DNA of 64,000 nucleotides from Marmoricola sp. (GTDB taxonomy: Bacteria; Actinomycetota; Actinomycetes; Propionibacteriales; Nocardioidaceae): assembly GCA_025964775.1 (NCBI GenBank), contig JAOPYE010000026.1, forward strand, positions 62,001 to 126,000, read 5' to 3'. The notes beneath the pieces were generated by a model. It ran no database searches, was not told the DNA's origin, and was given only the letters and a program-made list of their open reading frames with translations. A program made the translations under genes and the position numbers. Positions 7,601-15,855 of the stretch are shown piece after piece (the first letter of the stretch is position 1; the number at the start of each line of letters is the position of its first letter).

Positions 7601-8821
7601 TCAACGTCCTTCGAAGGTTGGTTTCTGCTTCGCGAGGAAGGCGGCGATGCCCGCCGCGGCGTCCTTGGTGTCTCCGCCAGCCGCGACCGCGGCAGTCTCT
7701 GCGCTCAGCTGCTCGCCGAGGTCACGCGACCAGGAGCCACGGAGCAGGCGCCGCATGTGGCCGTATCCGGTCGTCGGGCCCTGCGCGAGGCGCGTGGCCA
7801 GGGCAAGTGCATGCTCGTGGAGCTGCTCGGCCGGCACCAGCTCGTTGACCAGGCCGAACTCGAGCGCCTCCGTCGCGGTAACCGGGCGGTTGAGCAGGTA
7901 GAGCTCCATCGCCTTGCGCGGGCCGACCAACCGAGGCAGGTGCCAGGTGCCGCCGCCGTCACCGGAAAGCCCGATCCCCGCGAACGCAGTCACGAAGCGG
8001 GCATCGTCGGCCGCGACGACGAGGTCGGCGGCAAAGACGTACCCGAGGCCGCCGCCGGCGGTACTGCCCTGGGCAGCTGTGACGATCGGCGCATCAATGC
8101 GGTCGAGGATCCGGAACGCCTCGTGGAACGGCCCGGTCATACGGGCGAACAGGTCACCGTACGAGCCGGGCTCGGCTTGGGAGACGAAGTAGTCGATGTC
8201 TCCACCGACGGACAGGTCCGGGCCGGCACCGGAGACCAGCACGGCTCGGACGGAGTCGTCAGCCTCGATCATCCGGGCGACCGCGAGGGTCTCCTCTGCC
8301 ACCTGGAGGTTGATCGCGTTGCGAACGTCGGGGCGATTCAGCCGCAACTGCGCCACGCCGTCGACGACCCGGTAGTCGATCGTCTCCAGCCGACCCGCGG
8401 CACCGAGCGCCTCGGTCCACAGTTGCGTGTCAGTGAGTTGTTCGAGCCTGGTGATCAGACCGTCACGAAGCGTGATGACGTGCACGAACGCCGCATCCAG
8501 CGGCCCCTTCGAGCGCCGAGCGTGCCCGACGTACCGGCCTGCGACGTACAAGCGACCGTCGTCGAGGAGGTGGAACTCCGACGGCTCCGCTGTGACCACG
8601 AAAGCGCGTCCGATCTCCCACCAGACCTTGTCGCGCATTGCGTGAGCACCGTGCTGCTCACCGCTGACGGCGACGGACAGCCCGTCGGCAGCACGCCCGA
8701 CGAAATCAGGTGCGAGCACGTCGTCGAGGGCCGAGGCGTCGCCCGCGGCGAGCGCTGAATACAAACGGGTCGCCGCACGGGTCGCCCCGTCGAGGTCGTC
8801 CTTCAGGCCGGTTCCAGACAT
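7601..8821 (-). CDS. SnoaL-like domain fused to PaaG-like enoyl-CoA hydratase/isomerase
   Basis: 406 residues, about 145 longer than a normal crotonase. Residues 1-135 form an NTF2/SnoaL-like fold with YSALAAGDASALDDVLAPDF and a hydrophobic sheet pattern. Residues about 145-406 are a crotonase with LRLNRPDVRNAIN, the oxyanion SVGGDIDYF and STAGGGLGYVFAADL. The loop GLSGDGGGTW carries an Asp and lacks the usual second Glu, as in PaaG-type delta3-delta2 isomerases rather than hydratases. It leads a three-gene operon with an acyl-CoA dehydrogenase and an FAD protein. The fusion suggests either substrate delivery or a second reaction on the same CoA ester. The start at 8821 borders an A+T-rich promoter. 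Confidence 0.85.
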   Translation of the reverse strand: MSGTGLKDDLDGATRAATRLYSALAAGDASALDDVLAPDFVGRAADGLSVAVSGEQHGAHAMRDKVWWEIGRAFVVTAEPSEFHLLDDGRLYVAGRYVGHARRSKGPLDAAFVHVITLRDGLITRLEQLTDTQLWTEALGAAGRLETIDYRVVDGVAQLRLNRPDVRNAINLQVAEETLAVARMIEADDSVRAVLVSGAGPDLSVGGDIDYFVSQAEPGSYGDLFARMTGPFHEAFRILDRIDAPIVTAAQGSTAGGGLGYVFAADLVVAADDARFVTAFAGIGLSGDGGGTWHLPRLVGPRKAMELYLLNRPVTATEALEFGLVNELVPAEQLHEHALALATRLAQGPTTGYGHMRRLLRGSWSRDLGEQLSAETAAVAAGGDTKDAAAGIAAFLAKQKPTFEGR

Positions 8822-8827
8822 GTGCTT

Positions 8828-8842
8828 ATTCTATATTAAAAA
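8828..8842. promoter_or_regulatory. Weak motif-2-like site and A+T-rich promoter
   Basis: ATTCTATATTAAAAA matches 8 of the 12 defined positions of AATCTA-N3-TAGATT. It lies in the 30-base gap before the SnoaL/crotonase gene. The left half is good and the right half poor. The gap is strikingly A+T rich and is probably this operon's promoter, although readthrough from the upstream operon is possible. Confidence 0.35.
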
Positions 8843-8851
8843 ATAAAGCCG

Positions 8852-10054
8852 TCAACCGATCAGGACACCCGGTTCGTTGCCGACCACCGAGACGAACGAC
8901 ACACAGCCGCCCGGGCGCCCGCCGAGGTTGTGGGTGAGAGCCGTGTGCGGATCAGCCAGTTGACGCGCCCCTGCCTCGCCGCGCAACTGAAGCCAGGCTT
9001 CGTAGAGCATCCGCAAGCCGCTGGCGCCGACCGGGTGGCCGAAGGACTTCAGACCACCGTCCACGTTGACCGGCAGCCGGCCGTCGGCGTCGAAATCACC
9101 GGCCAGCATGTCTTTCCAGGCCTGGCCTGCGGCCGTGAAGCCGAGGTCCTCCATCAGTACGATCTCGGTCGGCGTGAAGCAGTCGTGCACCTCGGCGAAG
9201 GACAACTGTGCGGCCGGATCGGTGATCCCTGCCTGTCGGTAGGCGTCACGGGCGGAGGCGAGGACCTCGGGGAACGAGGTGAAGTCGTACGCCGGGTCGA
9301 GGCCACCCCGCATCGGTCCGGAGGCCAGGGCGAGCGCTTTCACGAAGATCGGTCTATCGGTGTAGTCGTAGGCGTCCTCGGCGCGGACGATCAGCGCAGC
9401 AGCAGCGCCGTCGGAAACCCCGGAGCAGTCGAAGATGCCCAGCCGGCCGGCCACCCGGGGGGCGGCCTCGATCTTCTCCTTGGACACCTCCGACCGGAAC
9501 TGGGCCTTCGGGTTCCGGGCCCCGTTGACGTGGTTCTTCCAGGCGACGTGCGTCATCGCGGCCCGCATCTGCGTAGGGTCGACGCCGTACTTGGCACAAT
9601 AGGCCGGGTCGAGCAACGAGAACGCTGCGGGCGCGGTCAGCGACAGCTCGGCGGCCGTTCCGTCGGCTGGCGGGTCCGCCCGCAACAGACCGGAGAACCC
9701 TGAGTCCTTGAGCTTCTCGACTCCGACCGCCATCACCCGGTCGTAGGCGCCGGAGGCAACCGCGTAGCAGGCGTTGCGGAACGACTCCGAGCCGGTGGCG
9801 CAGTAGTTCTCGACCCGGGTCACGGGCTTGTAGTCCAGACCCAGCGGCCGGGACAGCGTAAGGCCGGACTGACCGGAACCGAGAGTGCCCAACCAGAACG
9901 CGTCCACGTCGTCGCGGCCGATCCCGGCCGAGGACAGGCACTCGCCGACCGCGTCGAGCAGCAGGTCGTCGGTCGAGGAGTCCCACAGCTCACCGAATTC
10001 GGTACAGCCCATGCCGACGATGGCGACCTTGTCGGCGATCCCGTTGCTGCTCAT
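8852..10054 (-). CDS. SCPx/Ltp-type thiolase-like protein
   Basis: 400-residue thiolase-fold protein of the sterol-carrier-protein-x class. The nucleophile region is VENYCATGSES (Cys85), the mid motif EVHDCFTPTE is typical of SCPx/Ltp proteins rather than FadA, and HPVGASG precedes the C-terminal HNLGG...GCVSF. Known relatives cleave 3-ketoacyl-CoA or, as Ltp2-type aldolases, steroid side-chain intermediates together with a DUF35 partner. The gene overlaps (ATGA) the preceding HMG-CoA-synthase-like/DUF35 gene, supporting a shared complex. It is the last gene of the nine-kilobase ligase/Rieske operon. Direction and substrate are not determined. Confidence 0.9.
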   Translation of the reverse strand: MSSNGIADKVAIVGMGCTEFGELWDSSTDDLLLDAVGECLSSAGIGRDDVDAFWLGTLGSGQSGLTLSRPLGLDYKPVTRVENYCATGSESFRNACYAVASGAYDRVMAVGVEKLKDSGFSGLLRADPPADGTAAELSLTAPAAFSLLDPAYCAKYGVDPTQMRAAMTHVAWKNHVNGARNPKAQFRSEVSKEKIEAAPRVAGRLGIFDCSGVSDGAAAALIVRAEDAYDYTDRPIFVKALALASGPMRGGLDPAYDFTSFPEVLASARDAYRQAGITDPAAQLSFAEVHDCFTPTEIVLMEDLGFTAAGQAWKDMLAGDFDADGRLPVNVDGGLKSFGHPVGASGLRMLYEAWLQLRGEAGARQLADPHTALTHNLGGRPGGCVSFVSVVGNEPGVLIG

Positions 10055-11370
10055 CGCACTCGTGCCTTCCAGAAGTAGTTGTGAACGCCACCGGCGGTGA
10101 ACAGCGAACGGAACGTCAGGGCGACCTCGGTGCCCACTCTGATCTCCTCGGGAACGGCGTCCGCGACCTCCAGCGAGGTGCGGCCACCGCCGACGAAGTC
10201 GACGACCACGTCGACGACAGGAGGGGACGGCGAGAACGCAAGACGGTCGACCGTGAAGGTCGCGACGGTGCCGAGGAGGTCGGCAGCGCGGACCGGCTCC
10301 ATCGCGTCGGCGCCTCCGCACTGCCGGCACACCCGCAGCGGAGGCAGGTGCAGGAAGCTGCACGCCGTGCACCGCGATCCGGTGAACGCGAACTTCCAGC
10401 TGGCCGATCGCGCAGATGGCGGGCCAGCGGGCCGGTCCGGCTCGGGACGCCGAGGCAGCTCCCGCTCCACCAGGCCGCGCCACGACAGATAGGTCAGGTA
10501 GGGAACCGGGCGACCCGCGGCCAGCTGAGCGGCCAGGGGAACGGTCTGGCGCCGCGACGGCAGCAGCTCGGTGGCCCGCAGCACCCAGGCGTCGCAGCCG
10601 TCGACAGCCGAGAGCAGCAGGATCGTCTCGCCGGCGGCGGCGGTGTCGAGGACACCCGCGAGAGCGACTGCGAGGTCCCCAGCCCCGAGGAAGCCGACGG
10701 GGTTGCCGCTCGTGGAGAGCCGGCCCTTGACGAGGCTGCCCGCCTTCTTCGAGACGCCGGCGTTGGGCGAGGTCAGCACCACGTGGTCGGCCTCGTCGAT
10801 CCCGGCGGCGTCGAGGGCACGCCCGGCAGCGGTCCGGACCAGCGTCGCATACTGCTCGAAGCCGAAGCGCTCCTCCCACTGCTCACCGGTGCGGCTCAGG
10901 GGTGACCGCCAGCGGTCCAGGAACTCGGCGCTCTCGGACACCTCGGCGAGGATCTCCGCGATCACGTCTCCGTCCCCGAGGAGCAGGGCGGCAGCACCAT
11001 CCGCGCCGCCTCGCTCGTCGGCCGAGCCGGGCTTGCCCACCCGTACGTCACCGGTGACGACGAGCCCGCCTGTCAGCCGGGCTGCGCGCAGTCCGGCCGC
11101 AGTCGACCTGCCGGTCCCGACCAGGTCGCTGGCGAAGACCGTGCTCGGCAGGCCGAGCGCTGCGAGCAGGGTCGTCGCGTTGGTCTTGTCGGCGTACGCC
11201 GGGGTGGAGGTCGAGAAGTACAGGTACCGCGGCGCGGGTCCGCTACCGACCAGAGCCTGAGCCGCAGCAACCCCGAGGGTGCTGCTGTCCTCGTCGAAGG
11301 ACGCCACCACCCGGTTCTTCTCGATCCTGCCCACCGGGAGGTAGGTCGCATAGGCCAGCAGGCCGGTCAT
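10051..11370 (-). CDS. HMG-CoA-synthase-like protein fused to DUF35 OB/zinc-ribbon domain
   Basis: 439 residues. The N-terminal 300 have the thiolase-superfamily pattern of HMG-CoA synthase (LLAYATYLPVGRI at the start, STSTPAYADKTNAT, TSPNAGVSKKAGSLV). The C-terminal 130 are a DUF35: zinc ribbon C-TAC then C-RQC near residue 340, followed by an OB-like fold. The segment where the catalytic Cys normally lies (VFASDLVGTGRSTAAG) has no cysteine, so ordinary condensation is unlikely. In archaea, thiolase, HMG-CoA synthase and DUF35 form one complex. Here the latter two are fused and an SCPx thiolase overlaps downstream. The ATG at 11370 overlaps the upstream thiolase stop. Confidence 0.85.
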   Translation of the reverse strand: MTGLLAYATYLPVGRIEKNRVVASFDEDSSTLGVAAAQALVGSGPAPRYLYFSTSTPAYADKTNATTLLAALGLPSTVFASDLVGTGRSTAAGLRAARLTGGLVVTGDVRVGKPGSADERGGADGAAALLLGDGDVIAEILAEVSESAEFLDRWRSPLSRTGEQWEERFGFEQYATLVRTAAGRALDAAGIDEADHVVLTSPNAGVSKKAGSLVKGRLSTSGNPVGFLGAGDLAVALAGVLDTAAAGETILLLSAVDGCDAWVLRATELLPSRRQTVPLAAQLAAGRPVPYLTYLSWRGLVERELPRRPEPDRPAGPPSARSASWKFAFTGSRCTACSFLHLPPLRVCRQCGGADAMEPVRAADLLGTVATFTVDRLAFSPSPPVVDVVVDFVGGGRTSLEVADAVPEEIRVGTEVALTFRSLFTAGGVHNYFWKARVR

Positions 11371-12578
11371 CCGTGGACTCCTCGGAACAGGGCCGCGATG
11401 CCCTGCCCGCCACCGATGCACATCGTCTCCAGCGCCAGGCCGCCTTGACGACGGTCCAGCTCGTGCAGCATCGTGGTCAGGATCCGGACGCCGGTCGCAC
11501 CGATCGGGTGTCCGAGCGAGATCCCGGAGCCGTTCACGTTCAGCCGGCTGTCCACCTCCTCGAGCTTCACACCCCAGCCGGAGAGCACGGCCAACACCTG
11601 GACGGCGAACGCCTCGTTGACCTCGATCAGGTCCAGGTCGTCGAACCCGAACCCGGTCCGGGCCAGCAGCTTCTGGACCGCGCCGACCGGCCCCAGTCCC
11701 ATCGTCGCGGGCTCGCAGCCGACGGCGGCCCAGCCCTCGAACCAGGCGATCGGTTCGAGCCCGAGCTCGTCGAGCTGGTCCTCTGCGACGACCAGGCAGG
11801 CTGCTGCAGCATCGTTCTGCTGGGCGGCGTTGCCGGCCGTGACGGTGCCCTCCTTGTTGACCGCGCGCAACCCCGCCAAGGTCTCGAGCGACGTCCCCGG
11901 CCGAACACCCTCGTCACGGTCGAAGACGATGTCATCACCGCGGCGCTGCGGCACGTTCACTGGCACCACCTCGCGCGCGAAGATGCCGGAGTCCCAGGCA
12001 GCGGCGGCCCGTTGGTGACTGCGGACGGCGAACGCGTCGGACTCCTCGCGACCGATCCCGAAGTCGCGAGCCAGGTTCTCGGCGGTCTCGATCATCCCGC
12101 TGATCCGGCCGAACCGGTGCTCGGGCTGGGAGCGCTCGCGTCCGCGGTCGAGGCGGTCGTAGAGCGTCTGGTTCCCTGACCGCGAGCCCCAGCGCGCGGT
12201 GGTCGTGTAGTGCTCGATGTTGCTCATCGACTCGACTCCGCCCGCGATCACGACGTCGGCTGCTCCGGTCTGCACCGTCATCGCAGCGTTGATGACCGCC
12301 TGCAGCCCGCCCCCGCAGCGTCGGTCGATCTGGTAGCCGGGGACCGAGATCGGCAAGCCGGCGTGCAACGCCGCCCAGCGCCCGATGCACGGCGCTTCGG
12401 AGTTGGCATACGACTGTGCGAAGGCGACGTCCTCGATCCGCTCCGGGTCCACTCCGGAGCGGATCACGAGTACCTTGATCACCTCAGCAGCGAGATCCTC
12501 GGCGCGCAGGGGCACGAGGCTGCCGCCGAAGGTTCCGACTGCGGTACGTACCGGGTTGACGATCGCGACGCGACGCAT
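11367..12578 (-). CDS. Acetyl-CoA acyltransferase (FadA-type thiolase)
   Basis: 403-residue degradative thiolase. Nucleophile Cys88 lies in DRRCGGGLQ, His357 in GHPIGATG, and Cys387 in CIGGGQG; all three catalytic residues are present. It would cleave a 3-ketoacyl-CoA with free CoA. It is located between the CoA transferase (23-base gap) and the HMGS-like gene (ATGA overlap) in the ligase/Rieske operon. Beta-oxidation of a side chain or of a ring-opened product is the simplest reading. A second complete FadA-type thiolase is encoded at 26143. Confidence 0.95.
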   Translation of the reverse strand: MRRVAIVNPVRTAVGTFGGSLVPLRAEDLAAEVIKVLVIRSGVDPERIEDVAFAQSYANSEAPCIGRWAALHAGLPISVPGYQIDRRCGGGLQAVINAAMTVQTGAADVVIAGGVESMSNIEHYTTTARWGSRSGNQTLYDRLDRGRERSQPEHRFGRISGMIETAENLARDFGIGREESDAFAVRSHQRAAAAWDSGIFAREVVPVNVPQRRGDDIVFDRDEGVRPGTSLETLAGLRAVNKEGTVTAGNAAQQNDAAAACLVVAEDQLDELGLEPIAWFEGWAAVGCEPATMGLGPVGAVQKLLARTGFGFDDLDLIEVNEAFAVQVLAVLSGWGVKLEEVDSRLNVNGSGISLGHPIGATGVRILTTMLHELDRRQGGLALETMCIGGGQGIAALFRGVHG

Positions 12579-12601
12579 GATTCCTCCTGAGTTGATGGTC
12601 T

Positions 12602-13864
12602 TCAGCTCGCCAGTGTCTGCTCGGCAGCGCGTGCCAGCTCTTCACGGACGGCGGGGTCCGCGATCGCCAGCATCCGCTCGATCCGCTTGTCGAGCGCCAA
12701 TCCGCGCAGGTCTGCGACTCCGTGCTCGGTGACCACGACGATCTCCTCCGAGCGCGGCGTCGACACCGGGCCGGAGAGCTTTGCCACCACCCGGGAGGCG
12801 CCCTTGGAGGTCGACGGCAGCGCGACGATCGGAATGCCACCGCGGGACCGTGCTGCACCACGGAGGAAGTCGACGGCACCACCGATGGCGCCGACATATC
12901 GACCTGCAGCTACTTCCGCATTCACCTGGCCGGTCAGATCGACCTCGAGCGCTGCGTTGATGGCGACCAGCTGGTGTGACTGGGCAAGCACCTCCGGGTC
13001 GTGCGTGTACGTCGTACCGCGAAGCTCGAGTCGAGAGTTGCGATGCGCGAACCGGAACAGTGAGTCGGTGCCTCCGAGCAGCCCGCCGATCGCGACCCGG
13101 CGGTCCAGGGTCTTCCTCTCGCCGGTGGCCACGCCGGACTCGATGAGGCGCAGGGCGGCGTCGTTGATGATGCCCGAGTGGATTCCCAGGTCCCGGTGCT
13201 GCCCGAGCTGGTCGAGTACTGCCTCCGGGAGCGCCCCGATGCCGAACTGCAGGGTGGCGCCGTCCTGGACCAGGCCGGCCACCCGGCGCGCTACTGCGGC
13301 GGTCTGGTCGCTGACCAGCGGGGTCGGCATCGTCTCCGGCGCCCGAGAGGTGTGGATCATCGCGTCGCAGTGATGTGCCATCAGCGTGCGGGCGCCGTAG
13401 GTGAAGGGCACCTGGTCGTTGATCTCGGCGATCACGGTCCGGGCGGTGCCGATGGCCACGGAGAAGTAGTCGTCACCGAGACCCAGGCTGTGCCGTCCGC
13501 TCTCGTCGGGCCGCGAGACCTGGACGAACACGACGTCCGCCCGCAGGGAACCGGTGGTCAGCATGGCCGGAAGCTCGGAGTAGTGCGCCGGCACGATCTG
13601 CAGTCGGCCGGCGTCGTGGAGTGCGGCGTTCGAGCCTGCGCCGCAGTAGGAGAGCACCTCCAGTGACGGAGCAGTCGCCACTGATGCAGCAGTGACCGCC
13701 GAGTTGGCAGGGATCCCGACGAAACACCGCACCGTGCCGATTCGTTCAGCCTGGGCAACGAGCTGCTCTGTCAGCGTGCGGGGCTCGCTGCAGGCCTGGC
13801 CCCAGACGACCAGGTCGCCCGGTCTGACGTACCGCGTCAGGTCGATGGGAGCGTCAGGAGTCAT
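12602..13864 (-). CDS. Acetyl-CoA hydrolase/CoA-transferase family protein
   Basis: 420-residue class I-like CoA transferase of the acetyl-CoA hydrolase/4-hydroxybutyrate CoA-transferase family. NAALEVDLTGQVNAE near residue 310 contains the Glu expected to form the covalent glutamyl-CoA intermediate, and GGAVDFLRGA and TEHGVADLRG follow as in the family. It could move CoA between acetyl-CoA or succinyl-CoA and a pathway acid, or hydrolyse a CoA ester. The start at 13864 is used because the frame upstream overlaps the small gene at 13854-14090, whose last codons overlap this start. It lies in the Rieske oxygenase operon. Confidence 0.92.
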   Translation of the reverse strand: MTPDAPIDLTRYVRPGDLVVWGQACSEPRTLTEQLVAQAERIGTVRCFVGIPANSAVTAASVATAPSLEVLSYCGAGSNAALHDAGRLQIVPAHYSELPAMLTTGSLRADVVFVQVSRPDESGRHSLGLGDDYFSVAIGTARTVIAEINDQVPFTYGARTLMAHHCDAMIHTSRAPETMPTPLVSDQTAAVARRVAGLVQDGATLQFGIGALPEAVLDQLGQHRDLGIHSGIINDAALRLIESGVATGERKTLDRRVAIGGLLGGTDSLFRFAHRNSRLELRGTTYTHDPEVLAQSHQLVAINAALEVDLTGQVNAEVAAGRYVGAIGGAVDFLRGAARSRGGIPIVALPSTSKGASRVVAKLSGPVSTPRSEEIVVVTEHGVADLRGLALDKRIERMLAIADPAVREELARAAEQTLAS

Positions 13865-14090
13865 GACGCCAGCGGTCAGCGGACGGGTCCAGCAGCTGGT
13901 CGAGCCGTTCGTCGACGAGGTGCACGAGCGCCTCCAGCTGGAGAGGGTCGAGGAACCGGGCCTCGCCGGTGCGCAGGTCCTCGACCCGGAGTCGGGCGGA
14001 GTTTCCGTCGCCGTCGATCCGCACCGAGACCGAGGCGAACTCGTTCTCGACCAGACCGACAGGACGGTCATTCGCCCCTGGCAACGTCAT
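13854..14090 (-). CDS. Small protein of unknown function in oxygenase operon
   Basis: 78 residues, with no recognised domain. The ATG overlaps the Rieske beta-subunit stop by ATGA and its end overlaps the CoA-transferase start, the same coupling used throughout this operon. That coupling is the main reason to accept it as a gene. The sequence has a beta-rich start (ASVSVRIDGD, ARLRVEDLRTGEARFL) and an acidic helix (LDPLQLEALVHLVDERLDQL). It could be a small accessory subunit or stabiliser of the oxygenase; nothing in the sequence proves this. Confidence 0.7.
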   Translation of the reverse strand: MTLPGANDRPVGLVENEFASVSVRIDGDGNSARLRVEDLRTGEARFLDPLQLEALVHLVDERLDQLLDPSADRWRHDS

Positions 14091-14617
14091 ATCAGGAACG
14101 CCATCGTCGGGATCGCCTTGTCGTTGTCGACCAGGACGACCTTCTTGTAGGCGAGCCGGAGCTCGCCGTCGATGCGCCGCAGCCGGTACGTGGTCCGGCC
14201 GCCCCAGAGCTCGTTGCCACGCTGACGGGACTCGAACGCGAGGAAGTTGGCTCCGACCTCCAGGTCCACGCCGCCCTCGTCGTTGTGCCGTCCGCCGAGC
14301 AGCTCGATGTTTCCGATGATCCGACGCAGGTTGGACGGCGGGGCCTGGGCATACCGCTTGCCGGTTCGCACCTGCTTCATCCGGGTCGAGATCCGGTTGC
14401 GGTTGTCATAGATGACCGAGACCTGGTTGATCGGGTCGATGTCTGCGCCACCGGCAGGCACCCAGTACAGCGCGTCATCAGTCCAGAGGGCTTCCCAGGA
14501 GTCGTAGTCGTTCTCGTCCGCGAACCGTGCCTCCCGGAACAGGAACTGTTCGACCTCGCGGACTTCGAAGCCGTCGGGCACGGCAACCAGGTCCTCGGAT
14601 GCGTCCACCGCTGTCAT
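14087..14617 (-). CDS. Aromatic-ring-hydroxylating oxygenase, beta subunit
   Basis: 176 residues, matching the 160-190 typical for this NTF2-fold subunit. REVEQFLFREARFADENDYD and WEALWTDDALYWVP are classic beta-subunit features, as are YDNRNRISTRMKQVRTG and the C-terminal YKKVVLVDND. It forms the structural alpha3beta3 partner of the catalytic subunit, whose stop overlaps its ATG. It contains no metal ligands itself. Start at 14617. Confidence 0.95.
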   Translation of the reverse strand: MTAVDASEDLVAVPDGFEVREVEQFLFREARFADENDYDSWEALWTDDALYWVPAGGADIDPINQVSVIYDNRNRISTRMKQVRTGKRYAQAPPSNLRRIIGNIELLGGRHNDEGGVDLEVGANFLAFESRQRGNELWGGRTTYRLRRIDGELRLAYKKVVLVDNDKAIPTMAFLI

Positions 14618-15855
14618 CACGCCTCCATCAGGGTCTTGTAGTGCGCCCAGAAGCCGCGCATGCCGGTCTCGTCGGTGGCTGTGCCGATGGTGAAGCCGTT
14701 CTCGTCCACCTGTTCGCGGTGGAGTCCGCGCCGCACGTCGAGCCACTCCGGGGTGAGGGTCTCGACTCCCCGCTGGTTGCGCTCGTACATCTCCGTGTCG
14801 TCGGCCAGCAGCATCCCGGCAGGTCCGACGGACCCGATCGACTGGCTGATCATCCGCTTGTTGAGCTCTCCACCACCGGCCAGCTGGACGGCGGTGGCGT
14901 ACTGGATGCACTCGCCGACCGCGACCGGCTGGATGTTGAAGACCTGGATCTCGGCGATGAACAGGTTCGGGAAGATCATCACGTGCGGCGCGCCCTCGAT
15001 CATCCGCCGCTCGGCGTCCTCGCCGTGGGTCTCGCGCATCGCGGCTACGTAGTCAGGGACCCGGTCGGCGGTGGTGCCGAACCAACGCATCGGCTCGTCG
15101 AATTTGCGGAACTCGGGGCGCAGGTCGTTCTCGCTGTGCCCGTTGCCCAGGTTCCGCGTGACCGCCGTCGAGGAATCGCTGTAGAGCGCCCCGATCGGAC
15201 TGCCGGTGACACCGAAGATCGACCCGTGCACGAACTGGGGGTGATAGCCGTCGGTCTCGTTCTCGGCCAGCAGCTTCCAGTTCGCCTTCGTCTTGTGCTG
15301 CAACCAGCCAGCAGAGAGCCCCACCCGGCCCTCGGGTGACAGCCCGACCAGCCGGTCGATCTCACCGGCGGCCGCACCCAGGTGCTCGATCAGGCTCGGG
15401 CCCTCCGCGGCGAAGCTGCCGAAGACGAAGCCCTGGTACGACGCCACCCGTGGCACCTTGCCCATCCCGAGCTCGAGCTTGTTCTTGCCGCCGTACCCCT
15501 GGTTGTAGGGGTAGCCGAGCAGCTCGCCCGTGTTGCGGTAGGTCCAGCCGTGGTAGGGGCAGCGGAACGAGCCGGAGTTGCCCTTGTCGTCGTCGCAGAC
15601 CTGGTTGCCCCGGTGCGCGCACCGGTTGAGGAGCAGGTGGACCTCCCCGTCCTTGTCACGGGTCATCACGACATCCTGGAGACCGAGCCTCTTGCGGACG
15701 TAGTCGTTGGCCTGTGGCACCTCGCTCTCGTGACCGACGAAGACCCAGGTGGTGTACCAGATCTTGCGGAGCTCGTCGGCGAAGATCGCCTGATCGGTGT
15801 ACAGCGACCCGTGCACCTTGTCCGGGTGGATCAAGTCGTCGAGAACGGCAGTCAT
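14617..15855 (-). CDS. Rieske aromatic-ring-hydroxylating oxygenase, alpha subunit
   Basis: 412-residue catalytic subunit. The Rieske [2Fe-2S] ligands are C79, H81, C99 and H102 (CAHRGNQVC and CPYHGW). The mononuclear iron site is ETDGYHPQFVH (D202 bridging, H205, H210). It would add O2-derived hydroxyls to an aromatic or polycyclic substrate. The preceding gene is an acyl-CoA ligase overlapping by ATGA, so the substrate may be an acid or a CoA ester. The benzoate/p-cumate/phenylpropionate-like form is suggested by pattern only. No [2Fe-2S] ferredoxin or reductase gene is in the operon; the ferredoxin/reductase pair at 5035-3585 is the only visible redox pair. Confidence 0.95.
   Translation of the reverse strand: MTAVLDDLIHPDKVHGSLYTDQAIFADELRKIWYTTWVFVGHESEVPQANDYVRKRLGLQDVVMTRDKDGEVHLLLNRCAHRGNQVCDDDKGNSGSFRCPYHGWTYRNTGELLGYPYNQGYGGKNKLELGMGKVPRVASYQGFVFGSFAAEGPSLIEHLGAAAGEIDRLVGLSPEGRVGLSAGWLQHKTKANWKLLAENETDGYHPQFVHGSIFGVTGSPIGALYSDSSTAVTRNLGNGHSENDLRPEFRKFDEPMRWFGTTADRVPDYVAAMRETHGEDAERRMIEGAPHVMIFPNLFIAEIQVFNIQPVAVGECIQYATAVQLAGGGELNKRMISQSIGSVGPAGMLLADDTEMYERNQRGVETLTPEWLDVRRGLHREQVDENGFTIGTATDETGMRGFWAHYKTLMEA

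Noticed and set aside
11373-12179. 268-residue plus-strand frame opposite the FadA-type thiolase
   Set aside because: Antisense composition and no start signal.
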